Shown: positions 17,165 through 26,060 of the stretch, in pieces
Layout of the letters: each line of letters begins with the position of its first letter
How positions within the stretch are numbered: the first letter of the stretch is position 1
From: Paenibacillus timonensis
Lineage (GTDB): Bacteria > Bacillota > Bacilli > Paenibacillales > Paenibacillaceae
Length of the DNA: 64,000 bases
Direction: 5' to 3'
Assembly: GCF_009725205.1 (NCBI RefSeq)
Contig: NZ_WNZY01000005.1
Location: 186,001-250,000, forward strand
The notes under the pieces: generated by a model
What the model saw: the letters and a program-made list of their open reading frames with translations, nothing else
What the model was told of the DNA's origin: nothing
Database searches by the model: none
Translations under genes and position numbers: made by a program

Positions 17165-18076
17165 TCAGCCTTTTACAGCGCCGACGGTGATCCCCTTGAT
17201 GAAGTAGCGCTGCACAAACGGATAGAATAAAATCACCGGGCCCGTCGCAACGATGGCCGTCGCCATCTTCATGGATTCGAGCGGAACATCCCGCAACTCC
17301 ACGTTCGAAGCCGCCGCTGAATTACGGATAAAGTCCGCGCTGGTGATGACGTTATACAAGAACAACTGCAGCGGACGGTACTTCATGTCCGGCGATAAGA
17401 ACAACATCGAGTTATACCATTCGTTCCAATACCCTAGTGCGATAAATAAACCTATCGTAGCGAGTGCAGGAGTTGTCATAGGCAGGATGAGACGGATGAA
17501 AATCGTGAAATCCCCGGCCCCGTCGATTTTGGCGGATTCGGTGATGGCGTGAGGAATGGAGCGGACGAAGCTTTTCATCATAATAATGAGGAAAGGACTT
17601 AGCATGCCGGGAAGTAAGACGGCCAAGTAATTGTCCTTCAGGCTCAAATACTGCGTCACGAGTAGATAGAACGGAACCAGACCGCCGGTGAACAACGTCG
17701 TAAAGTAGATAAAGAAGGAAATGCGGTTTCGATAGGCAAAATCGGGCCGCTGCAGCGCGTAACCAGTCATCGCCACCAGGAACAGCCCCAGCGCGGTACC
17801 GCAAACCGTGATGCCGATCGTCACGAGATAGGAGCCGACGATGAGGTCCGGATTTTCGAAGACGATTTTATAGGAGAAGGCGCTGAACTCTCGGGGCCAG
17901 AAATTGAACCCAAATCGTTTGATCGCGGACTCCGACGTAAAGGATGTGCCAAGGACAAGAAGAAAGGGCAATAAGCAGCATACGGAGAAGAAGCCGATAA
18001 ACAAGTAGCCTACGATTTTGACGATGATGCCGCCTAGATCTGTGCGGATGCTCCGGGCTTCATAAGCGTCATCCAT
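17165..18076 (-). CDS. Carbohydrate ABC transporter permease, LplC-like
   Basis: 303 residues, six membrane helices, second permease of the oligosaccharide importer. EAA loop: RSIPHAITESAKIDGAGDFTIFIRLILPMTTPALATI (about 185-220). It ends KGITVGAVKG, the C-terminus shared by nearly all LplC/YtcP proteins. The ATG at 18076 follows AGGAGGTGCAAGGT. It sits 12 bases after the upstream permease gene. Confidence 0.94.
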   Translation of the reverse strand: MDDAYEARSIRTDLGGIIVKIVGYLFIGFFSVCCLLPFLLVLGTSFTSESAIKRFGFNFWPREFSAFSYKIVFENPDLIVGSYLVTIGITVCGTALGLFLVAMTGYALQRPDFAYRNRISFFIYFTTLFTGGLVPFYLLVTQYLSLKDNYLAVLLPGMLSPFLIIMMKSFVRSIPHAITESAKIDGAGDFTIFIRLILPMTTPALATIGLFIALGYWNEWYNSMLFLSPDMKYRPLQLFLYNVITSADFIRNSAAASNVELRDVPLESMKMATAIVATGPVILFYPFVQRYFIKGITVGAVKG

Positions 18077-18088
18077 ACCTTGCACCTC

Positions 18089-19063
18089 CTAGAATAGTGA
18101 GTTGTCAGGCGAAACCTTCTTGACTAGCCAGTTGGCGGTCATGACCACGATAAATCCGAAGACGGATTGATACAGGCTGACGGCGCTGCCGATCGAGAAA
18201 TTGAAATTCGTCATGAGGGCGCGGAACACGTAGGTTTCAATGATATCCGTCGTCGCGTACAGGGCCGTATTGTTTGCTCCAACCAGGTTGAAGAACAACC
18301 CGAAATTCCCGCGCAGAATACCGCCAAGCGAGAACAGAAGAAGGATGATAAAGGTTGGCTTCAGCCAGGGGAGCACGATATAACGGATTCGTTGGAACGC
18401 GCCTGCCCCATCGATTTCCGCGGCTTCGATAATCTCGTTATCGAGACCCATGATCGCCGCGAAATACACGATGGATCCATAACCGGTCGATTGCCATAAA
18501 TAAGTCAGCACGATGATAAACGGCCAGATCCCGGCGTTCGAATACGTCTTCACCGGATCGAATCCCAGCGAGGTCAGGATGCTGTTGAGCAGGCCATAGT
18601 CATAGCTCAGCACATTGTAAGCGATCAAGCCAATCAGGACCGCTGAGATGAAATGCGGCAAGAACATCAAGGTTTGGGTCAGCTTTTTGAACCATTTGAG
18701 GCGAATTTCGTTCAGAAATACGGCGACGATGATTTGCAATACGTTCCCAAGCAGGATAAAAGCCAGGTTATAAACCACCGTGTTAAAAGTCAGTCGCCAC
18801 AAATCGCCCGTCATGACCAGGAATCGGAAGTTATCAAAGCCCACGAACGGACTCTTGAAAATCCCATCCGTGTAGTTGTACTTGATGAACGCTAAATATA
18901 AGCCGGGCATCGGTAAATAGGCGAAAATGATAAAGAAGATGATGGCAGGCAGACACATGAGCAGCAGGGTTTTATTGTTCCAAAACCGTCTGAATCGGCC
19001 GTTCTGGGCCCTGTGCAATTGCGGCGGCCGTTTGCGCACCTTTGTAGGCGTCGTGATCTCCAT
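18089..19063 (-). CDS. Carbohydrate ABC transporter permease, LplB-like
   Basis: 324 residues, first permease of the importer. Family signs: PAIIFFIIFAYLPMPGLYLAF, FKSPFVGFDNFRFL, EAA loop DNEIIEAAEIDGAGAFQRIRYIVLPWLKP (about 210-240), and the end NWLVKKVSPDNSLF usual for LplB/YteP. Of two in-frame ATGs, the one at 19063 is better placed behind AAGGGAGG. It starts 15 bases after the GH35 stop, so the genes are co-transcribed. No ATPase gene is in the operon; a shared ATPase is expected. Confidence 0.94.
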   Translation of the reverse strand: MEITTPTKVRKRPPQLHRAQNGRFRRFWNNKTLLLMCLPAIIFFIIFAYLPMPGLYLAFIKYNYTDGIFKSPFVGFDNFRFLVMTGDLWRLTFNTVVYNLAFILLGNVLQIIVAVFLNEIRLKWFKKLTQTLMFLPHFISAVLIGLIAYNVLSYDYGLLNSILTSLGFDPVKTYSNAGIWPFIIVLTYLWQSTGYGSIVYFAAIMGLDNEIIEAAEIDGAGAFQRIRYIVLPWLKPTFIILLLFSLGGILRGNFGLFFNLVGANNTALYATTDIIETYVFRALMTNFNFSIGSAVSLYQSVFGFIVVMTANWLVKKVSPDNSLF

Positions 19064-19077
19064 TAGCATCCTCCCTT

Positions 19078-21879
19078 CTATACGGAAATAACCTCAAGGC
19101 TCTCCAATTTGCCTGGAGCCTGTTCATCTACCGCCTCGAGATAGATAGACAGCTGCGCCTGGTTGTCATGAAACCAGGGTCCCGGCAAGTAAAACGAATT
19201 CGTGCTTCCGCCGGTCATCGTTGGCCTTCCCGTCCCCCCAGGCAACCACAGCCTGCCGACGATCCGCTCATCCATAAACACGGTAAGCTTTAAACCAGAG
19301 CCTGCCGCACGTACCCTCCACCCTTTGCCTTGAGCGGAATTGTTGATTGCGGCGAACAACCAACCTGTCTTTCCAGAGTCAAGACTCAGCGGCAAATGCC
19401 CTGGAACCGCAGAAGCAATCCTATGGTCCGCTTCTGCCTTCAGCTCGGCTTCCTCTGCCGCAGCAACCGTGAACGCCGAAGCCTCGACACCTTCATAAAT
19501 CACCACTTCACCGCCAGGCTGCCCCATCGTTCGCAGCAGATGGACTTCCAGCTGTAGCTCTTGGCCTGGGGTGACATAAGGTTTTAGATCGATAAAAGCA
19601 TCCATCGGATGGATGGAACCCACCTCGACGCCATTTACCCAAAGCTGCGCGTAGCCTTGCAAATTCCGAAAGTGCAGGATCCACGCCGATGGTTTAGCTG
19701 TGGGTACGAACTTCCTGCGAAACACTTGTTGTGACGGGTGATCCGCGGATAACCAGCTTCCAAAGCCGACCGCCGGCCAAAGCGCTTCATCTATCTTAGT
19801 CGCGACACTTGGCGACAAGCGTTCGCCACTTGGATTCACGCTCCAGTTCGCAGTTATGTCGTGAATGGCCGTGATCGCTGTAACGCCTCCTATCCCCTTC
19901 AAGGAAGGTAGGCAGAGGGCGGGAAGCCGGAGATCATCAAAGTTACTGTGCCCCCAAATTTCTACGCGTGCTTGAATCTTCTTGGCATCTCGTCCGTCAA
20001 CAGGAACAAACACGCTGGCTCCTCCAGGAGTCATGGTTCCGAGGTAAGTCCCGTCGGCATACAACGAGACAACATCGCTGGCTTGTCGGATAAGAAGTCC
20101 CCGAAGCTGGTCATCCGCGTTAATCAGGTTAACGTTGGCCTCATACCAAGCGTATCCGCGGTAAACGCCTAGCCGTTCCAGAAAATCAAGCTTCGCCTCA
20201 TCTGTTAACGCCGATACCGCCTGCAATGGCGGTTTCCATCCTTCCCCTGAAACAAACTGCCACTCTAGAGCTGGCGACGGGTCGGAGTTGTTCAACTTCG
20301 GTTCAAACATAGAGGCCGTCATCGTGCCGTCCAGGTTGATCGTCTCGGTATGAAGCGCTTTCAATCGATTTGTGACAATCACTGTGAACCGTCGTCCATC
20401 CTTCAGTTCAAACCGGCAATACGCTGTTTCTTCGCCAGTAAGAAGCAATTCTATATGTCCCTCGCGCCTGATAACTTGCATTCCCTGCGCTAACGGCGCA
20501 TGTACCGCTTCGATGGCTAAAGCGATCCCTCCGTGATTTCCTTCCGTATGAAACGCCAGTACGGTGCCATCATTCTGTTGTCCCGCCATATAAAGCTCCG
20601 CCGTGGAGAAGATGAGCTGTCCCGGCACTCCCCAAAGGGACAACGGAACATTTACCGGAAGTGCCAGGGATCTTGATGCAGACAAAGTCAAAGCGCCAGT
20701 TGATGAGGCGTGGGCTCCCATGTCCCCTAGCAAATTGATTTGCTTGGCACGGTCTTCACCATTAGTAACAAAAATCAGCTCCCCACCGCCTTGTAGACGC
20801 AGCACATATGGACCAAACACCCCCTCCGTTTCTCCTTGAACAGACCATGTACCACCGGAATCCGGTTCAGCTTCCGCAATCGCTCTGCCATAGGCACGAA
20901 TTAATCTGGCAAGAAGCTTCGCCTCCTGGGCTTCTGCGCGAAGATGGCCTTCCGGCGAAATCATACCCCCGAAGTCATAATCCGACGTCAGGAAAGCCAG
21001 CGGCTTGCCCCAGTTATTAATGGCATTCGTGAAGCCAAAGTTCGTGCCTGAAACCTGAAGGTATGGTCCCAGCAGCTTGGTTCCGGTTGACAGCAGCCTG
21101 CGGAGCAGGTAATGACTTCGGTTCGTTTCGGTGACAAGCAGTGGATAATTCATCCCGTGAAGTACATGTCGATAATGCAGCACTTTCTTTTCAAAATGGG
21201 GATCCTGGTCATCGGGGTAAAAATTACAAGTCGGTACAACGCCATCTGTTAATCCAGACGCCTGCAACAGGCCGCCTTGGCCCGCACAAGCGATGAGCGG
21301 AACGGATAATCCATGAGCGACTGCCATGTCGCGGAGGGCTGCCATATATCCTGCGGGATCGGAGCAACCGTAGAAGTCCAGCTCATTCTCCAGTTGAACG
21401 AGGATGACACTCCCTCCGCTCGTGACTTCATGACGCCTAAGAATCGGCAGGATCTGTGCGTACCATCTGGCCACATGCTGCAAAAAGGCGGGATCGTTGT
21501 TCCTGATACGCATATAGGGCTCTTTGGCGTAAAGATACGAAGGTAAAGCACCTCCGTCCCACTCCGAACAAATGTAAGGGCCTGGACGGGCGACGACCCA
21601 TAACCCCGCTTCGCTTGCCAGTTGTAGGAATTTCTCCGCATCCCGCATCCCGTTGAAGTCCCACTTCCCCTCTTGGGGTTCGTGGAAATTCCACGGGAAG
21701 TAGACGTCGATACAGTTATAGCCAGCTTCCTTAACCTGATCCAAGCGCTCTTTCCACAATTCCGAAGGAACCCGGAAATAAAAAAGCGAGGCGCAAAGCA
21801 GAATCACGCTTTCACCATGAATGCTGACCGCTTGGCCGGATAAACTCACTACAGATTCGGACTCGACACGCGTATTCAT
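19078..21879 (-). CDS. GH35 beta-galactosidase
   Basis: 933 residues. The N-terminal TIM barrel (about 20-330) carries the GH35 signature region GPYICSEWDGGALPSYL (100-116), the acid/base Glu in VQLENEL (E166) and the likely nucleophile in LLVTETNRSHY (E251). Beta-sandwich domains follow; jelly-roll-like segments (for example LHFRNLQGYAQLWVNGVEVG near 730) are typical of galactose-binding modules. No signal peptide, so it acts in the cytoplasm on imported galactosides. GGGAGTGG precedes ATG. First gene of the operon, behind twin LacI-type operators. The exact sugar is unknown. Confidence 0.9.
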   Translation of the reverse strand: MNTRVESESVVSLSGQAVSIHGESVILLCASLFYFRVPSELWKERLDQVKEAGYNCIDVYFPWNFHEPQEGKWDFNGMRDAEKFLQLASEAGLWVVARPGPYICSEWDGGALPSYLYAKEPYMRIRNNDPAFLQHVARWYAQILPILRRHEVTSGGSVILVQLENELDFYGCSDPAGYMAALRDMAVAHGLSVPLIACAGQGGLLQASGLTDGVVPTCNFYPDDQDPHFEKKVLHYRHVLHGMNYPLLVTETNRSHYLLRRLLSTGTKLLGPYLQVSGTNFGFTNAINNWGKPLAFLTSDYDFGGMISPEGHLRAEAQEAKLLARLIRAYGRAIAEAEPDSGGTWSVQGETEGVFGPYVLRLQGGGELIFVTNGEDRAKQINLLGDMGAHASSTGALTLSASRSLALPVNVPLSLWGVPGQLIFSTAELYMAGQQNDGTVLAFHTEGNHGGIALAIEAVHAPLAQGMQVIRREGHIELLLTGEETAYCRFELKDGRRFTVIVTNRLKALHTETINLDGTMTASMFEPKLNNSDPSPALEWQFVSGEGWKPPLQAVSALTDEAKLDFLERLGVYRGYAWYEANVNLINADDQLRGLLIRQASDVVSLYADGTYLGTMTPGGASVFVPVDGRDAKKIQARVEIWGHSNFDDLRLPALCLPSLKGIGGVTAITAIHDITANWSVNPSGERLSPSVATKIDEALWPAVGFGSWLSADHPSQQVFRRKFVPTAKPSAWILHFRNLQGYAQLWVNGVEVGSIHPMDAFIDLKPYVTPGQELQLEVHLLRTMGQPGGEVVIYEGVEASAFTVAAAEEAELKAEADHRIASAVPGHLPLSLDSGKTGWLFAAINNSAQGKGWRVRAAGSGLKLTVFMDERIVGRLWLPGGTGRPTMTGGSTNSFYLPGPWFHDNQAQLSIYLEAVDEQAPGKLESLEVISV

Positions 21880-21933
21880 AGCGGACCACTCCCAGCGTCT
21901 GTAATATTTGATTTTTTAATGAATCCCATTTCA

Positions 21934-21947
21934 TGAAACCCGTTACA
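21934..21947. promoter_or_regulatory. LacI-type operator 1
   Basis: TGAAACCCGTTACA, an imperfect dyad of the LacI/GalR half-site type (TGAAAC), 55 bases upstream of the GH35 start. Its centre is 35 bp from operator 2. Confidence 0.65.
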
Positions 21948-21968
21948 TTTTGGTTAACACAAAATGAA

Positions 21969-21982
21969 TGAAACGGGTTTCA
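21969..21982. promoter_or_regulatory. LacI-type operator 2
   Basis: TGAAACGGGTTTCA, a near-perfect dyad (TGAAAC-GG-GTTTCA) matching LacI/GalR-family operators. With operator 1 it should bind the LacI protein encoded just upstream; a CcpA contribution cannot be excluded since the core resembles a cre site. The rest of the gene-free stretch 21880-22203 shows no further gene or clear structure. Confidence 0.7.
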
Positions 21983-22203
21983 TTTTTGGGTTAAATCACT
22001 CTTCACGTCGTTCTGTCAGATGCTTGAGATGAAGTACTGGTCATCAGAAATCGTTGGTGAATGTAGTAAAGTGAATTGTCACATAGGAGGGTGTGTAGAA
22101 GAAGTGCAGGTACTTGGAGTAAATGTAAGGGCTTTCGCAGTTATTCTAGCTTAGCAAGATTTGCGTTGTCAATCCTTTTTTTGCCACAATCGGGCCGAAG
22201 CTC

Positions 22204-23256
22204 CTAACTTTTGTTAAGAGGCATGGTAGATTCCCGAATGATCAGCTCCGGCTTAAGCCAGGTTGTTTTGTTTACCTTGGACTTCGTGATCATTTGGTGC
22301 AGCACTTCCCCCGCCGTCCGCCCCAGTTCATGGGTTCGAAGCGAAACGGTCGTGAGCTCCGGAATGCTGTTGGATGCAAATGGGATATCATCATAACCGA
22401 TAATCGACAGATCCTCGGGGACTCTAAGTCCCGCTTTGACGGCTGCTTTCAATACGCCGATCGCCACCAGGTCGTTCAGGCAAAAGATCGCGGTCGGCCG
22501 ATTAGCCAACTCCAACAACTGGTTCATAAACGCGGTACCGCTGGCAACAGAGAACCCTCCATGGAGAACCCACTCTTTGCGCACTGTAAGGCCCGACTGC
22601 GCCATCCTCTTCATAAACGCTGACGTTCGTTGCACCGTGTTGGACATATTCCGGTAGCCGCCAACGATCGCAATGTCGCGGTGCCCGAGCTCGATCAGGT
22701 GCTGCGCCGCCAACTCTGCGCCATGCTTCTCATCCACTGCCACTCGGTTTAATCCCGAGTTGGACAGCCTACCATTTAAGAGAAGTACAGGTAGCCTTTT
22801 GCCAATCTCGACAACCTCTTCGACCAACTGCCCATCGGGTTTGGCTAAATCGACCCTTCCCCCCATCATCACAATTCCGTCCACCTGCTTCTCCGCAAGC
22901 GCGTTCAAATATTGAGACTCCCGGATATACTGTTCCGCGCTGTCTACACTGGCTGATACGGTATCGCAAAGGAAATAGGTGTACCCTTGCTTACGCGCTT
23001 CCAGATCGAATCCGGACAACACTTCCGGAAAGAAGGGGTTTGTAATATCCGGGAGAATAATGCCGATCATTCCTGTTTCTTTTTTTGACAAACTTCGCGC
23101 CAGCGCATTGGGTTGAAACTGGTATTTGCTGATCAGTTCATTAATGCGTTCCCGGGTCTCCTTTTTGACGGGAGCCGTATTGTTAAGTACGCGAGAGACC
23201 GTGGCAACAGAGACGTTGGCTTCCTTGGCGATGTCGTATACTGTAATCGGTTTCAT
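22204..23256 (-). CDS. LacI/GalR-family transcriptional regulator
   Basis: 350 residues. N-terminal helix-turn-helix and hinge: TVYDIAKEANVSVATVSRVLNN, then YQFQPNALARSLSKK; followed by a periplasmic-binding-protein-like effector domain (GMIGIILPDITNPFFPEVLSGF, GYDDIPFASNSIPELTTV). It is immediately upstream of, and co-directional with, the GH35-importer operon, separated by about 320 bases holding two LacI-type operators, so local control of that operon is likely. The effector is probably a galactoside breakdown product (inference). Confidence 0.93.
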   Translation of the reverse strand: MKPITVYDIAKEANVSVATVSRVLNNTAPVKKETRERINELISKYQFQPNALARSLSKKETGMIGIILPDITNPFFPEVLSGFDLEARKQGYTYFLCDTVSASVDSAEQYIRESQYLNALAEKQVDGIVMMGGRVDLAKPDGQLVEEVVEIGKRLPVLLLNGRLSNSGLNRVAVDEKHGAELAAQHLIELGHRDIAIVGGYRNMSNTVQRTSAFMKRMAQSGLTVRKEWVLHGGFSVASGTAFMNQLLELANRPTAIFCLNDLVAIGVLKAAVKAGLRVPEDLSIIGYDDIPFASNSIPELTTVSLRTHELGRTAGEVLHQMITKSKVNKTTWLKPELIIRESTMPLNKS

Positions 23257-23372
23257 AAAATCACCTACCCGAAATTAGTAGCACAGAACATCCCAAGTAT
23301 ATCAAATTTTCCAACATTTGAGAACGGAAACGTCTCTATTCCAGATGCAATGAACGAATGAGTCAGCATGGC

Positions 23373-23411
23373 AAAAAACAGGCCCTCTTCTTCTAGAGAG
23401 AGGGCTCTGTC
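23373..23411 (-). terminator. Terminator of the small acidic protein gene
   Basis: Minus strand: AGCCCTCTCTC / GAAGAGGGCC stem, then TGTTTTTTGCC. Lies about 12 bases beyond the 54-codon gene. Confidence 0.75.
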
Positions 23412-23422
23412 CCCTGTCAGGA

Positions 23423-23587
23423 TTACGTTTGATCTTGCTCCGCTTCCTCGTTGTCGGGATCATATGCGGTTACATCCGGTTGCTCCGGCATAAATCCAGA
23501 ACGTGTATGCGGGGTTGTATCTTCATAAATCGTGCGTGGGTCTCCATCCGTTTCGATTCGTTCTTGATCTTGATTTTGAATTGGCAT
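23423..23587 (-). CDS. 54-residue acidic protein, unknown
   Basis: A complete small reading frame, ATG at 23587 and TAA at 23423, preceded by AAAGGGGGACT and followed at once by a good terminator, which supports real expression. The protein begins MPIQNQDQERIETDGD, is very rich in Asp, Glu, Gln, Pro and Thr, ends NEEAEQDQT, and has no Cys, Trp or hydrophobic segment. It is probably disordered. I do not recognise the family. A spore or stress role is possible for such small acidic proteins but nothing here shows it. Confidence 0.6.
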   Translation of the reverse strand: MPIQNQDQERIETDGDPRTIYEDTTPHTRSGFMPEQPDVTAYDPDNEEAEQDQT

Positions 23588-23924
23588 ACCTATAGTCCCC
23601 CTTTACGCTGAATAGCGTCTCCGGCATCGAACATTTTCATTCACAGGCTTAACATATGATATATTTGCTATATTCAAAAAGGACAACATCTATCTTTTGA
23701 ATGAGTTCTTTTCGATAGTGTCTGAAGTCGAAAATTGGTCTAACTCTGAAAGCTTTAATCGATCTCTGCAAAGTTTTGTCGAAGGTATTGAAATATACAA
23801 TAACATATATTAAATATATCATGTAAACCTTTCCAATCCAGCCAATTGCTATGCCAGGAGGTGGATCATCGATCTTAACGAAATCAACGACGCTACCTAT
23901 TCCCATTAAGAGAGGTGACGATTT
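23588..23924. other. AT-rich gene-free stretch
   Basis: 337 bases of distinctly AT-rich sequence (for example the ATATATTAAATATATC run near 23803-23820). An 85-codon minus-strand frame exists but lacks a ribosome site and has no protein-like composition. Probably holds the promoter of the GxGYxYP gene and the start region of the small acidic gene; no clear -35/-10 pair can be singled out. Confidence 0.5.
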
Positions 23925-25976
23925 ATGTTTCGCAAATGGATCATGTTAAGTTTAGCTCTAGTTTGTACGTTAACCATGCCATTAGGAGCATCCGCTGAGA
24001 CTTCCAGCCAAGCAGATCTAAACCGTAAAAACGGTATCGTCTGGCCGAAGGATCAGGAGCTCCCCACCTTCGCCAAAGTCAAACGTCTGGATGTGGCGCA
24101 AGTGTACGACGCTTCGGGCGACATCAAAATTCTGCTGACAACGCTCCAAGGCATCGTCAACCGCACGGAACCGAGAATTTACGTGCAGCAGAATGAGCAA
24201 GATCCCTGGATCAACGATCTTCATGTCCCTTATCGCGTTCATGATAACGCGATGGATATCGTCAAGGCTTACGCCCGGGAGGTCAAGGGCGTGATCGTCT
24301 ACGATCCGGCCGTTCCTGACTCCATCAATGTTGCAACGACGCTTGCTGGATTGAAGGACGCTGTCGTGGCCAGCCCTGAACTGGCCAAAGAACTGACCGC
24401 GGCGCCTTATCGCCTGAAAGTGATCGAGGATCTGCAAGGGAAGTTCCAAGATCGAATGGACGCTTACACTTGGCAGTATGAGCATTTATGGAGTCAAACG
24501 ACGAAACGAATGCTGGTCGGACTCAGCCCGAATACGTCCATCCCGCTTCCTCCGGACAATTTCGAGTCCTTCAAGACGGTTCTTACTGAACCGGAACAAA
24601 TTCGCGATGCAAGCAACCGGAGAACGTACGATCTAGACTTGTCCGAGTTTCTGGGAGAAGATGCCGTCTATCTGCGCTTCCAGGATGCTTTCACGCAAGA
24701 CGGCTGGGGGCCTGCGGTTCATGAAATCAGCGTTACGGCAGACGGCGAGGAGATCCTTCGCTTCGAAACCGGAACGCCGGAAGAAGAAGCGTATCTGTAT
24801 GACCGGCAAGGCTCTAAATTTCTACCGGGCGCGGACCACCGTTTTGCCGACAACGGCAACTACTTCGTGTACAAGTTCAACCCGCCGGCGGGCACTCAGC
24901 AATTGACGGTTACCGTCGAAATGTGGAACCAATTCAAGGTCTCCGCCAGCAGCGTAAAGCCGCTCTCCTCGGAGCAAAAGGAGCCGTACGGTTACCTCCG
25001 CGATTATGCGGTGGCCAACAAAGCGATGGTGTTCTGGCTCTCCAGCGGAGTGCCTGAGCAAAGAGAGTTGTTCGAACGGATCTTAGCGGATGTAGAACCG
25101 GGAACACCGTATTTGGGTTGGTTCGATAATGATGTTGAAGGCGAAGTCGCAGGGATCGACCTGACTTCACGTCACGGCGTTTACGTCTTGCCTTCCGACT
25201 GGTTCCATAATATGACGGTAATGGCGGGGACAAAAGCGATGCCGGCAAAGCCTAACAAGCCGGTAACCCCGAAGCTGAACAACAAGATCTACGTGACCTT
25301 CACGTTTGGCGAGGGCGATAATCTACAATACGATCAAAATCATATGCGCAATCTTTGGAATGATCCTGCTCGCGGCCAAGTGCCCATGAACTGGACGGCT
25401 AGCCCGCTCCTCGTTGATGCGGCCCCTACGATCCTAGACTATTACCAGTCCACCGCGACGAAGAACGATCTGCTGGTGGCCGGACCCTCAGGAGCCGGGT
25501 ATTTCAGTCCGCAGGTATGGCCGGAGGAGAGCTTTGCCACATTCATGAAAGATTCCTACCCGTACTTGAAGAAATCCGGCATGTCATATCCTTTTGTCAT
25601 CAACCGTGAAGACAATCATGACGTTCCTCTCACCGGTTTCAAAGCGGAATCCTATGTGAAAGATTTGAAAGTGCCTGGCCTGTTCCTTGGAGGCGGTAGC
25701 CAAAATTACGTAGAAATCGTCAACGGCAATTTACCCGTTTCTTATTTCAAAGGCACGACCACTGCTAGGGATGGAATCAACATTTTGAACGATGCGAAAG
25801 CTTCTTGGGACGGGAACTCGCCGATGTTTGTTTCCGTTGGGGTCAACGCGTGGAGCATGAGACCATCGGACGTCGTAGAGATCACGCAAGCACTGGGACC
25901 TGAATTTGAAGTCGTGTTAGCGGATAGCTATTTTACGCTGATTCGAGAAGCCTACGGACTTCCGAAGAAACCTTAA
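23925..25976 (+). CDS. Secreted GxGYxYP-domain protein (putative glycoside hydrolase)
   Basis: 683 residues with a signal peptide (KWIMLSLALVCTLTMPLGASAET, cleavage after ASA). After KVKRLDVAQVYDASGDIKIL comes LLTTLQGIVNRTEPRIYV, the N-terminal part of the GxGYxYP family; the name-giving motif appears as GPSGAGYFSPQVWP near residue 525. An inserted region around 200-345 looks like a beta-sandwich (LDLSEFLGEDAVYLRFQD, DNGNYFVYKFNPPAGTQQLTVTVEMW). The family is assigned to glycoside hydrolases on weak grounds and its substrate is unknown. AAGAGAGGTGACG precedes ATG. Stands alone. Confidence 0.85.
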   Translation: MFRKWIMLSLALVCTLTMPLGASAETSSQADLNRKNGIVWPKDQELPTFAKVKRLDVAQVYDASGDIKILLTTLQGIVNRTEPRIYVQQNEQDPWINDLHVPYRVHDNAMDIVKAYAREVKGVIVYDPAVPDSINVATTLAGLKDAVVASPELAKELTAAPYRLKVIEDLQGKFQDRMDAYTWQYEHLWSQTTKRMLVGLSPNTSIPLPPDNFESFKTVLTEPEQIRDASNRRTYDLDLSEFLGEDAVYLRFQDAFTQDGWGPAVHEISVTADGEEILRFETGTPEEEAYLYDRQGSKFLPGADHRFADNGNYFVYKFNPPAGTQQLTVTVEMWNQFKVSASSVKPLSSEQKEPYGYLRDYAVANKAMVFWLSSGVPEQRELFERILADVEPGTPYLGWFDNDVEGEVAGIDLTSRHGVYVLPSDWFHNMTVMAGTKAMPAKPNKPVTPKLNNKIYVTFTFGEGDNLQYDQNHMRNLWNDPARGQVPMNWTASPLLVDAAPTILDYYQSTATKNDLLVAGPSGAGYFSPQVWPEESFATFMKDSYPYLKKSGMSYPFVINREDNHDVPLTGFKAESYVKDLKVPGLFLGGGSQNYVEIVNGNLPVSYFKGTTTARDGINILNDAKASWDGNSPMFVSVGVNAWSMRPSDVVEITQALGPEFEVVLADSYFTLIREAYGLPKKP

Positions 25977-25992
25977 CCCTAGAATAACCCTC

Positions 25993-26038
25993 AAAAAAAC
26001 AAGGCGGGAGCGTCCTAAAAAGACGATTCCGCCTTGTT
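25993..26038. terminator. Two-way terminator
   Basis: AACAAGGCGG (25998-26007) pairs with CCGCCTTGTT (26029-26038), with an inner CGTC/GACG stem. On the minus strand it is followed by TTTTTTTGAGG, so it chiefly ends the bceAB transcript; it also lies after the GxGYxYP gene. Confidence 0.85.
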
Positions 26039-26060
26039 CCTGTCTGGAGGGTCCTGGTTT

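Noticed and set aside
22080..22132. Plus-strand GTG mini-frame behind AGGAGG
   Set aside because: Only about 17 codons, the ribosome site is too far away and nothing follows it.
23649..23906. 85-codon minus-strand frame in the AT-rich gap
   Set aside because: No ribosome site and no recognisable protein pattern; AT-rich sequence leaves chance frames.
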